A stretch of 64,000 bases of DNA from Perkinsus chesapeaki. Lineage: Eukaryota; Perkinsozoa; Perkinsida; Perkinsidae. How positions within the stretch are numbered: position 1 is the stretch's first letter; each line of letters opens with the position of its first letter. The DNA lies in the NCBI GenBank assembly GCA_013115145.1, contig JAAPAO010000090.1:19808-83807 (forward strand), given 5' to 3'. A program made the position numbers and the translations under genes. Of this stretch, positions 48,040-58,369 are shown one piece after another. Below the pieces are notes generated by a model. The model ran no database searches. It was not told the DNA's origin and saw nothing but the letters and a program-made list of their open reading frames with translations.

Positions 48040-48492
48040 GGCAGAACAGCGAAAAGCCGTCACAGCTGAATTGGAAAACGTCCCACCGGTCATCAAAATA
48101 TCTAGTCTTGATAGACACCTGGTTAACCGTCAGTAGACAGTGGCAGAGGGGTGAAAAGAATCATTGTATCTCGCGCTCATCATTCTTTATATCACGGGTT
48201 GATCAAACGAGAGATCGAACAGTGGACTACTAAGGATTGTTCGACTGTGCATTGTAGTAACACTAAATTCGTGTCACAGATGCCACTTTCGTATGGTGAA
48301 GAGGTTACTCGGGAGTCGAGAAATAGCATCATTAGGAACTAAACGGCTTCCGGCAGTGACACCTGGATTACATCATGCAAAGGGTTAGCCATGAATTTAA
48401 CGGCTTATCGATAAATAAAGAAATATAGTCAGCCGGACTGAATTCCGTCGACATACGTGTTGATTCACAGCAGTCATGGATACACTTGAGAA

Positions 48493-49279
48493 TCACTTCT
48501 GAAGGTGCGGAGTAACATCTTGGCCCATTGCCTGTTTCGCAGCACGCTCGAAGAGCACACATAGTTTGTTATGTAACATGTCGAACGGTTGATTTCCAAC
48601 GTTGCTGATTCCCGGGACGCTGATTTCCTCAAGGATCTCAGCAACTCGTGAACATCTGGCTCCTTGCTTGAAGGTATGAGCGTTCGAGGATATTTCCTTG
48701 AGTGGATCCTGAAATTTTGCACTTCCAAGGGCGTCACCCTCGAGAGTCGTAGTATCGTATCTTGCCGCCACAGCACTTATCGTATCTCCGAACCTAGCAA
48801 AAACAAATCCACGCAATAGGAACAAGATCGATGTCATATGCCGTGCTACAAGGCTTGGCACCTTACCCGCTGTAAGTAACGCCAGGGCATCGCATCTGCA
48901 TCATTTCCAGTCCGTAGTCGCCAACTCGGAGGGCCACCCGTCGGTCATCATCCTTCTGTTTCGGGTTTGGAGAAAATCCACATGCCATATTCGGTGGAGT
49001 GGAGTCGTCGTACGTCTCGAGGAGTCGATATGAGCCATCCTGAGCAAGAACACCGAGCCGTTCAGTGACGGGAATTATAGAGGGATATGGTTACGTGAAA
49101 GATTCATAATATCTCAAGTCTCAAATTTACGCAGATGAGTATTTCAGTGACCGTCATAGCAATATTCAACCCACCTTGCTGATTGTTTTGGATTGATGCA
49201 TAACGCTCTTCACGCCCATGATAGGGATCATGCATTTCCAGATAATGAACATAGTACTGATAAGGATACCACGAGCCAT
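48493..49279 (-). CDS. Secreted Cys-containing orphan, array copy B
   Basis: Exons 49279-49175, 49039-48867, 48793-48493 (intron phases 0 and 2, as in copy C; 192 aa). Exon 1 is a signal-like sequence (MARGILISTMFIIWKCMIP). Exon 2: DGSYRLLETYDD ... ACGFSPNPKQKDDDRRVALR ... LEMMQMRCPGVTYSG. Exon 3: FGDTISAVAARYD ... FQDPLKEISSNAHTFKQGAR CSRVAEILEEI ... FDMLHNKLCVLFERAA (Cys of RC and of KLC conserved). Same architecture as its neighbours, but protein identity is low, so the duplication is old or the proteins evolve fast. Confidence 0.82.
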
Positions 49280-49541
49280 GATGCGGGAAAATGGGAAATG
49301 AGATTCACTAAAATGAGACTAAGTTGCCGAATACGAAAGGCAGGACACCGTGTGTGTGCGCAATACTTGAAATGGTTCAATCAACACCTTGGGTACTCCA
49401 TGCTGTTGCGTTTTAAACATCAATAAAGGTTAACTTTTCAGGATTCGGTCATAGTGAACGTAATGAGATGCGGGATGAGACAACCCCAACCGCAGGCCTC
49501 GTGATGGGACTATTTGAAGTCACTCACATATATATCTATCA

Positions 49542-49967
49542 TCATGTGGAACTTTGAGACCCAGCAAAACGTTCGCATAGCTTTTCGTGAACTTTTCTGA
49601 AGATATCGACGTTCCCCGGCTCCTCCACGGAAACAAAGTGCTTGTACAATGCAGCCATGACATATTTGCACCTTGCACCTTCTGGTCTGTTACTAATGTC
49701 GTCGATCTTAACGTTATTTAACGGGTCGCCGAATGAAGAACCATCACCTCCGCTGACTCGACCTTCCATATTACTGAAAGCACTATTATTCATCACCAGT
49801 CTTCCAAGATTGGCTTACCCATGATACAAATCTTGAGCGCATTTGAGCCTCACAGTATCGATGACGGTTCCTTTCACATTGAGACTGAGTTTGCGTTCCT
49901 TATCCTGGCTGCAGAACCCACAGCTTGTGCAAGTTGGATATGTATTCTCCCGCATGTTGATAGATTT
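49542..49967 (-). CDS. Array copy A (exons 2 and 3 only recognised)
   Basis: Exon 2 (49967-49819) reads KSINMRENTYPTCTSCGFCS ... VIDTVRLKCAQDLYHG and ends in phase 2. A 36 bp intron leads to exon 3 (from ~49782): AFSNMEGRVSGGDGSSFGDP LNNVKIDD ... EGARCKYVMAALYKHFVSVE ... FRKVHEKLCERFAGSQSST, stop at 49542. This matches copies B and C in exon layout and in the DPL, GARC and KLC motifs. A first exon with an ATG was not found; a signal-like frame (LLLLPQTVLTLSSAAADDE, ~50050-50100) lacks an ATG and correct phase. The copy may be 5'-damaged, or its first exon may be further upstream. Confidence 0.65.
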
Positions 49968-50590
49968 CTAACAAACTAGATGTCACTGGAGTGTCACTGA
50001 GAGCCATTTTACTTCTAGTAACCTTCCTATCGCATTCTCATCGTCTGCGGCAGCGCTTGATAGAGTTAGGACTGTCTGCGGTAAAAGCAGCAATGAAATC
50101 TATTCAAGCATTGTTGCAGTGAACATTGAGAGTAGCAACGCAACTGATGAAGGTGAGGCTACTCCTTAACGCGTGGCACACTTGATAGGAACCAGGAATT
50201 CCTGTTTGATTCAGTAGTCCCTGTTCCTTTAACGGGCACAAGGAGGCTTTGAATAACACCAGAGTGTTTCCTTAAAGGAATCATCATTCCGAGCAGCAAA
50301 GATCGCTTCGCCTAATATTACACTTTGCAGGAAGGAATGTCTCATTTCGGGCAACAGGTAACGCAACGCACAGGCATGCCCGAGTCCTTGTATGAGGGAA
50401 CCAATACAGTCTCACAAGAGGAGCTGACGGCCCCAGGAAAGCATTTTGTGCTGCTTGCACTAGCCGCTTGGGCAGATGTATGATAGAAGTGGTAGTCAGA
50501 ACTGCGGTGAGTTGCGATCTCTACCAACGGCGTTTTTGAAGCGTGACTATTGACAAGTTTAACAGATACTGATAGCCTTAGAAACATAAA
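49968..50590. other. Unresolved stretch upstream of array copy A
   Basis: 623 bp. Holds the signal-like frame mentioned for copy A and a minus-strand ORF at 50342-50587 (with CFPGAVSSSCETVLVPS), which could be debris of another family member. Nothing complete. Confidence 0.4.
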
Positions 50591-53500
50591 CTAGTCGTCA
50601 GTGGTAGAAGTGGCCTGTCCAGAACACTTCATCTCTATCAGAGTATCGCCCTCATTGCCACGGAACACGATCGTATCCTTCTGGCTGTCGTAGTCGGCCA
50701 CTATCTCATCACCCCGCTGAATCTTCTCGCGCAGTATCTGGAAAATAACAAGGTGGAACTACGCCAAGGAGACGAGTTTTATAAGTAGATAGCGGAAGTT
50801 TTACCCATGTAAGTACTCACCAGCTCGGCAATCGGGTCTTCTACCCTCGATTGCATCACCCGGTTAAGATGGCGCGCGCCGAACTCAGCACTGTATCCTT
50901 CTCGGCCCAGAGCAGCTGTTAACCTGACGTACACGAAAACGCCTCGATGACACCCTTCTAACGGGAAGTTCCACTTGTCTGTGATACTGAGCTGTATGCT
51001 GTATTGATCCGCTAAGGCAGTCTTAAGACGCTTCGCGTACAAGCCCACGACTTTAACGATGTCTTCTTCTGTGAGACTAGCGAAGGGGATGACCTGGAGC
51101 CAGCTACCGTACAGCCGAGTGATTCAGCGGCCTACCTCGTCGATACGGTTGATGAACTCTGGACGGAAGTATCGTTTGAGATCATCCAAGCTGCTGCCGA
51201 CATTCGACGTCATAACAAGGATGACGTTGGAGAAGTCAGCGAGTCGGCCATGGCTATCGGTTAGTCTTCCGTCATCCATCACCTACATAATGAAAATACA
51301 CTTGATAGAAAATAAGAATATTAATTACTTGTAGAAGGATATTAAGGACATCAGGATGAGCTTTCTCCACCTCATCGATCAACACTAGACTATGAGGCTG
51401 TCTACGGACTTTGTCGGTAAGAACGCCGCCGGAGTTCGAATCGTATCCGACGTAACCGGGCGGGGAGCCAATAAGTTTCGAGACGCTGTGACGCTCCATA
51501 AACTCGGACATGTCTAGCCTTATCTGAAGCATTGAGAAGGTTCTTACCGCATTTACCGAGGAAAGCCTTACCATGTTGCGGCCTTCCTCGCCGAAGTACT
51601 CATCAGATAGAGCCTTGCTGAGTTCAGTTTTACCAACCCCAGTCGGGCCGCAGAAAAGGAAGCAGGCTGTTGGCCGTTTGTTCCCGACACCTGAAGTGAT
51701 TCAACCACTCGAGTGCCACAATAACTATTTCACCTCTAACACCGACGCGAGCTCGCCGTATTGCTTTTGCAACGGCGCTGGTCGCCCTCTTCTGCCCGAT
51801 CACTCGAGAGTCTAGTCTGTCCTCGAGATTGAGTAGTCTGACGGATTCGTCCTTTGTCAGCTGAAACAGAACAATATCAAAGACGGTAGAGGTTTAAAAA
51901 CTGCCCAACCTCTTCGAGGGGTATGCCCGTCCACTGAGCAACGGTTCGCGCCACGTCATTTGCTGTCACTTCTACCCGACTGCTCGGTCGCTGAAAGTGA
52001 GCCTACAAAGTAGCCGCTCGGCTACATTGCATACCGCTCCTTGTTGAATTCTTTTTCGAGCAGCGGCCTCATCCATGGCATCAAGCGCCGAGTCGGGCAG
52101 CCGCCGACTTGGGACGTACCGCGATGATAGTTTCACACATGCTTCTATGGCATCATCCGTGAACCTGAGAAAGCGATGGGGATTCACAAGTGGAGGCTAG
52201 ATGCTTACCGAACAAAGTGATGCTCCTCATAAAGGCTAGCAACACCCATGAGCATGTCTATAGCTTGCTCTTGAGTTGGCTCGGCAACCACCACTGGCTG
52301 GAACCGACGTTCGAGCGCTGGATCCTTGGCAATGTACTGAAAGTAACGCACTCTGGTCAGGCAGGACTGCGGGGACGTATGGAGCATAAGATCGAGCAAG
52401 AGGGACCTCACTTATACATCACGGATAAGTAGAAGGACTCATAAGTCATGAATCTATGTGTTATACTCGGTCATTCATTTAGTCAATTCTATGACAACCC
52501 TTCCAACGGGCTATAATTCTACAGTACTAGATGACCGACGGCGAGGTGTAAGTGACGGTAGATAGGGTGACAGAGGTGTCTACTTTATCATATTCCGATT
52601 GTGTAGTGGCACCGATGACTCGTAGCTCTCCACGACTGAGGGCAGGCTTGAGGATGTTAGCGGCGTCCATTGCGCCATCCCCGGTGGCGCCAGCACCCAC
52701 TATAGTGTGAAGCTCATCGATGAGGAGAATGATCTGGAAAGCAATATCAAACATAAAAGTGACCTTTATTGCGAGTTCACCTTTCCATTCGCGTCGGTTG
52801 CTTCCTTGACGAGGCTTTTAAGCCTCTCTTCGAACTCTCCCCTGTATTTGGTACCGGCAAGTAGACTGCCTATAGAGACGTCCCATATTGCGACATCTGT
52901 TAGATGGCTAGGGACTTCACCACCAGCTATTAACTGAGAGATAAACAGTGATGGCCAAAGCTGCTTCGGCACACCTACCTGAGCGAGGCCTTCGGCGACG
53001 GCGGTTTTGCCCACGCCAGGTTCGCCGAGGAGAACGGGATTATTCTTAGTCATCCGACTCAGCACTTGCACCATTCTGGCTATCTCAGCATCTCGTCCGA
53101 CACACTTTAGAAGTTTGCCTTCTCGTGCCAAAGCTGTCAGGTTTCGGCCACATGACTGTAAAACACTGCCACCCGAGGTCCCTGGCACGAATCCCGCAGC
53201 GGGTATTTTCTCAGTGTCACTGTTGTCTTGTTCCTCGTCAAGCCTCCGCAAGATGTCCTGCAACCTTCCCCTAAGCGTTGCCTCCATTTCTATCGCAGCA
53301 GGCCTCGTAAGCATCCTATTGATGACAGTCTCTAGGAGCTCCTCGGTAGTGACCGGCCCTTCACTTTTCTCTATCCTTCCTCGTACTGCTTCTACAACCT
53401 CCTCATCGAGAGGGACTCGCTCTACTGCTCCCCAAGCAACTCGATCTCCCAAGCTCAGCGACGGTAAATGTTTGATCTCCGAAATATGGACACCGGCCTC

Positions 53501-54218
53501 TCGGAGCAGTTTGCTAGCCCCACCGCTCCGTTCCGCAGCCAGGCCGATGAGAAGACCCTCCAGAGGCACCGATGCAAGATTAACACATTCCTCTTGTGCG
53601 CGGTGTATCGCTCTGACAGAGGAATCGGATAGGGCATCGAATGCAGTCTTCCCTATTTGCCGCCTGGCGGCATCACCTGAGAATGACGGGGGTTGAAGAA
53701 GCCCTCTAGAAAAGCGCAGCTGGAAAGGGGGGCATCGAGGGTATTGAAAGGCAGCTCACCTCTATTAGGATCAAACATCATATTGTTCCACCACCCAGCT
53801 AAGGAGCCTCGCGACACTCTGTTATCCCTAAAGAGTTTCCGCTGAGTAACAACTGTGACTGAGTAGCTTACTGGCGAACTCTCTTCCGTGATAATCCGAC
53901 TCCTACCACAAGAAGGGCGGCCACACCAGCCGCAGCTGCTGCACCGAACAGGTACTGCCGCGATGAGACATCTTGCTTCGAGAGCCGACCTCTCGAGGAC
54001 AACGCCCCAGCTGCGGTGTTAGCGAGGACAGGACTCCCTCGTAGGCTGACGGACGTGGCGGCCCTCGAGGAGGCGATGAATAGGTTTGAACAACAGGAGT
54101 AGATGGCCAGGAGACATATGCCACAGATCAGTAGTTTGGCAGTAGAGGCTCTTCCGCGATGCGGTCTTGAAATGCCGAGTCCTCTCCGTGTCGGTCCAAT
54201 GGTGCCATTGTGTTGCAT
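50591..54218 (-). CDS. clpC: ClpC-type AAA+ chaperone with plastid-type leader
   Basis: Two-ATPase-ring Hsp100 unfoldase that normally feeds the ClpP protease in plastids. Start ATG 54218. Leader: basic start, hydrophobic span [15 protein letters not shown], a Ser/Thr/Arg-rich stretch ([12 protein letters not shown]), a second hydrophobic span ([19 protein letters not shown]) and RKR. Clp N-domain: [20 protein letters not shown] (~53600). First ATPase: [17 protein letters not shown] Walker A (~53020), [26 protein letters not shown] Walker B (~52715), [11 protein letters not shown]. The middle domain is short, which argues for ClpC rather than ClpB. Second ATPase: [20 protein letters not shown] (~51630), [20 protein letters not shown] and [55 protein letters not shown]-terminal [11 protein letters not shown] and stop at 50591. 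Introns short throughout. Confidence 0.93.
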
Positions 54219-54625
54219 CAGAGGAAGGTAGCTCAAAGCTACTCACACTATCACTTCTTCACTCCAGAGGGGTCTCGGCACCCGGTAGCCTTAACTAGAT
54301 AACGCAAGCACAGTGAACTAAGAAGGTGCATTTTTAGCAAACTGTGGACTTCTAGGAAACATAAGGACGTTAGAAACAATGAACAATTATTGTGATATCT
54401 CTCTATCCGGCTGTGGTTGCTGCCGACGACGTCCGTCCGCTGGGCTTGGGTCGTCCATACCAAGTACTTCAACTTCCGCTGGCATCTGTCAAGCAACTTT
54501 AACGTCAACTGCAATGGCCACACTTACCCCTGTATTCCACTCCTCTTTGTTATCTTGATCTCCTTCGCCATCAACTCCCAGAATCTAGCAGCAAAGTGTC
54601 AGCATATGGACGATGATCAATGGAC
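54219..54625. other. Intergenic between two minus-strand genes
   Basis: 407 bp; the plus-strand ORF at 54417-54785 is mostly antisense to the glutaminase 3' end. It should contain the clpC promoter. Confidence 0.5.
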
Positions 54626-57367
54626 TCAGTGGTCTACCTCAACATCTCCGAAGTACTCCATTACTGCCTCAGCATCATTAACAAAGTCGTCCTCTGCGGC
54701 ATCAGATTCAGAGAAGCTAGATTTGCGATCCTCTCGCATCGACGGCGATCCCTGCCGGACTATAACCACAGCAAACTTCGATTGAACCTACCTCGAGGAC
54801 CAGGCCTTCCAAGAAGTCAGCGACCTTCTTGCGGCCATGCCTCTTAGCCTCATCATAAGGTGTGTTGCCCCACCTATCGTGTGTGTTAAGGTGGGCTCCT
54901 GCATCCCTCAGAAGCTTCACCGCATTCAGGCAACCTGATGGACAGTTACCCTCTCCAAAAGGTAATAGCCTACCTGAAGCTGCCGCCAAATGCACTGCCG
55001 TTCTGTTGTCATAGTCCATAACGTCCGGGTCAACGCCGAGCTGCAGAAGATACTGCACCTGTTCACAAAGCACTTGCCACTGACAGAGGGTGGAGATGTA
55101 GTTACAGTATAGACGTCTTTGCTAGCGCATGCCATTATAAGCTGATTCGTCAACTCGTGCTTCACTGACCCATAGTAAAGGGTGGGATCAACGTGGCGAT
55201 CGCTGGCTCGAAGGACAGGATCATGCCGCTTGAAAAGGTGGAAGTTGAAGGACTCCTCCATATGGTAGAAAAAATCAAGGCCCTTGCGACTCAGCTGAAA
55301 ACAACACCGGCAATAAGCCTCGGGACCTTTGCTCACACCAACGCTTACAGAATAGGATTCCTCGGAGGTGCCGTACTTTCGGATCGTCTCCTCTGCCGAG
55401 GTCTTCCCGAACTCGGAACTGGGACAGTGCACACAAGCACCAAGCACGCCTGGTACCACTGCCATACCAGCACCGAGATTTGAGTTTTTGCCAGGAATAC
55501 CGAGGTTGTACGCCCACATGCCGGACCTGATGATGAAGATGAAGGAGCGACTCCTACAAAGGAAAGATGGTGAAGAAACTATGGAATACAAGTTATGGAA
55601 CTCGATGGAATACAAGGAATCAAGGTGGAAAGCGTTAGGTGGAGGATATGGAACAAAATGGCTAAGAGTCTATTAGCCATTTTGTAATTTTCTCTTAGTA
55701 AGAGAATTGATAATACTAACAACATCACTGAAGTGGGAGTGAGCCTCTCCAGCAAGCGAGGAACACTTGTTGAGTTGATAGGCATCGATCTGCTGCTTAC
55801 CTTTGATCCATACCGCAGGAATACATCAAACTGAGAGCGTAGCGAATAGTTTGGTCTTGGAATATCCGCTCATTCGTCATCGGACACACACCACTATTCG
55901 CGAACGAGGAAGCCACTGCAGCGACGTCAGCCACGTTAACCTGAATAATATGCAGCATGCTGGGATCGAACCTGCGACCTTTCGTATAAACGAACCTCTC
56001 GCTCGTGCGTCTGGAACATGAGCTCTATAGCATCATCGATACCAGCACCATCAGGAAACCGATGAATCGACCGCAGACGATAAGCCATGCTTCTCGCCAA
56101 ATCAGAGTGTCTAAGAGAAGCCAATATTCAAATCAAACGGCGCGCGCCACTAAATCCTTACCTTCTATCCAGCTTCTTTCCCAGCTCCGTAGCTTCTGGT
56201 GGAACTATATCAGAGCCACTGAGCCTCATCCAGTTTTCCAAAACCTTCGCCAAGGATGGCCGGACACCAACTCCCGTGCTGAGAAGGAAGTGCTTCACCC
56301 CGCACCACCGCGCCTACTTACTAATCCTTATCTAGCTCCCTCGAAAGGAGCGCGCATAAATTAATAGTGCCCATCATCACGAATGGATTGTGAGGTCTGG
56401 CAAGATACTTGAGGCTGTATGGATGATGATGCCTCACCTGTTGAGATGATCCAATCCCATATAGGTCTGTTTCTCTCCGCTTGGCTCTCGTCCCATCCAT
56501 TTATGCACTTCATCCAGCCCAAGCATCTCCACTGCCATACAGTAGAGGACTGGACGTATCAACCCACCAGTTGGGAACGTCATCAGAGACTGCCTTGGCA
56601 GCTGGATAGGCGAGCAATCCGATAGGCCGCTGCATGCCGTGGGAGATCCTAAAGGTGGACGTATCAGCAATAGATACGCGGACGACTGCAGTACGTTACC
56701 AATAGGAATCTCCTCATCTCGGGCATACTGCTGCCCATCTGTGGTGCAAACTCCGACGGTCAAGAGTTCTTGATCTGGATGCTGCTCACAGGAGGCGGCG
56801 AAACACTCGTTCTATAAAAGCCAAAGATGCGCTCGATTAGATTCGGACTGGCGATTTTTTCCCTCCCAAGTGAGGTCACGAATCACCAGACTCGACAGAT
56901 ATCAACTCACCAGACGGTGCGTGAATTTAGGCCAGTTCGGTACGATCAGCTTTCCGCAGAGAGCTTTCACTGCAATGTCATGCTTGCGCGCGATCCTCGA
57001 GAACTCGTCGGCCGAATATCTACCAAAGATGCTAACTGATCAGGGTGCAGCAACTCAGCTTACAGCGCCTCTGGGTCCCCCATAAGGTGCATATCTTCAG
57101 GTACAGATATGGCATCGGTCATCCCGCCAACCTTCACGCTGCTATACCAGCCCAAATCCTAAGCAAACCAGACTTGAGCACCAGAAATAACTGAGGTCGG
57201 AGCCTTGCCTGAAGGAGAGCCTCGATCCTCGGGGCATCTCGTGGTAAGCCATACCATTCCAATGCACGAATTAAACGACGTGAATCCAAAGGCCAAGGCA
57301 TATCCGCAAAGTACCTGGAGGGATAGTAATACACCGCTTGAAACTCCCCCGAATTTGATATTTTCAT
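54626..57367 (-). CDS. Glutaminase-like protein with ankyrin repeats, copy 1 (active site altered)
   Basis: Homologue of animal-type glutaminase (glutamine to glutamate plus ammonia). Start near ATG 57367 (MKISNSGEFQ). Family segments: RRLIRALEWYGLPRDAPRIE, SADEFSRIARKHDIAVKALC with GKLIVPNWPKF (~56930-57010), TVGVCTTDGQQYARDEEIP (~56700-56763), LYCMAVEMLGLDEVHKWMGR EPSG (~56480-56545), PHNPFVMMGTIN (~56375-56410), GIPGKNSNLGAGMAVVPGVL (~55450-55510), then ankyrin repeats (DPDVMDYDNRTAVHLAAASG, HDRWGNTPYDEAKRHGRKK) and an acidic tail (AEDDFVNDAEAVMEYFGDVE) to stop 54626. The Ser-x-x-Lys catalytic block is disrupted (see findings), and the usual NAG of PMVNAG is MMG. Introns include one carrying a GC-rich motif at ~56140 and one with a tRNA T-arm-like sequence at ~55960. 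Possibly a non-catalytic paralogue or a decaying gene. Confidence 0.82.
56551..56666. repeat. 11-bp direct repeats bounding an insertion in the glutaminase active-site region
   Basis: TGGACGTATCA occurs at 56551-56561 and again at 56656-56666, 105 bp apart (a multiple of 3). In the second glutaminase the corresponding conserved block is uninterrupted. The repeats therefore look like the footprint of an insertion or tandem duplication within the coding block. Confidence 0.6.
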
Positions 57368-57539
57368 TCATGCGCCCAGTGAGCTGGAAGGCAGCTTGGG
57401 AGCCTGGGTTGTCTACCAGAGAGAGGACAAGGAGTTTTCTTCACACTTGATGAAGCATACACGCACCGTACACAACGCAAGTCGTGAAAGATAATTTATA
57501 GTAGTTTGATCACAACTCAGTGGTGACAATTCTCAGGGA

Positions 57540-57860
57540 CCTGGCAACTAGTCCCCTTCATAGCTTTTCCAGAGTGGCATCTTCAAACCACTGCAGCAGT
57601 GCACACCTCCGCAGCAAAGCATCAGGTCATAGGCGCTGACTAGGATGAAAAGTTGCCTGCAAATTCGCCAAGTCACACTCCGCTGCTTGAAGCTCAGAAA
57701 TTTTGGGTCCAAATCGGAGATGGCCTAGATGAATGATTCCACCGGTCTGCCATCCTGTTCGAGGACACCGCCGATAGCATAGTGTGACGCGTCCGTGTTG
57801 ACGTTGAAAGGCACATTCAAGTCGGGGTGCATCAAACCTCGGGAATCGCGAAGCCGTTGA
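57540..57860 (-). mobile_element. Decayed Ty3/gypsy retrotransposon fragment (RT end / RNase H)
   Basis: On the minus strand (~57730-57850) a frame reads HPDLNVPFNVNTDASHYAIG GVLEQDGRPVESFI then a stop. This matches the RNase H start of Ty3/gypsy polyproteins (the TDAS-x-YAIGxVLxQ signature). Downstream the match continues only in broken frames. No long terminal repeats, integrase or protease were seen, so it is a short dead remnant between the two glutaminase genes. Confidence 0.7.
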
Positions 57861-58081
57861 GGCTCGGGAGCATTCCTGAAACTAATTGCTTTCAGGTGAC
57901 GAAAACGAATGCTCCGGCTGGGAGTGGGACATTCACATCGCCACGCAGTCAGGCGAATTATGCCGGGTCAGTAGGGCGTACCGCGCAGGTAGCAAGACCG
58001 CATCCTCGAACGATTAGCTGGGCGAGTTAAGTTGTAGATTCGACATTCGTGGGTGCCAGGATAGAATCCCAGGAGACGGCT

Positions 58082-58212
58082 TCCTACTGACAGTAGGCTA
58101 CTCTGTAACAGAGTAGGCTACTTCTAACAGTAGGCTACTGTACAGTAGTCGCTACACGGTATATCGTACAGTGCTACTGTACGATATACCGTGTAGCGAC
58201 GCTACAGTAGCA
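58082..58212. repeat. Cluster of hairpins including a perfect 24-bp inverted repeat
   Basis: 58148-58171 and 58177-58200 are perfect reverse complements with a 5-base loop. Immediately left are smaller hairpins: CCTACTGACAGTAGG, CTACTCTGTAACAGAGTAG and the palindrome CTACTGTACAGTAG, with the phrase GTAGGCTACT repeated three times. The cluster lies 170 bp beyond the stop of glutaminase copy 2, beside the retrotransposon remnant. It could be a foldback element or an extreme transcript-end structure. Confidence 0.85.
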
Positions 58213-58369
58213 TCGGATCGTAGTTTCGACGATACGAATTCTTACGATCAACTCACTAGCCGGGTAGCCGACTTTGAAGCTGTCAAACAGCTTCCGAGGA
58301 GCATTATCCTGGCCAGGACACGCCTCACGGACATTTGGCCCCGGCGCAAATCCGCCTCACGGAGTGGAG

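Noticed and set aside
52766-53696. Long plus-strand ORF (229 codons) opposite clpC
   Set aside because: Antisense of a conserved clpC exon with Walker A on the minus strand.
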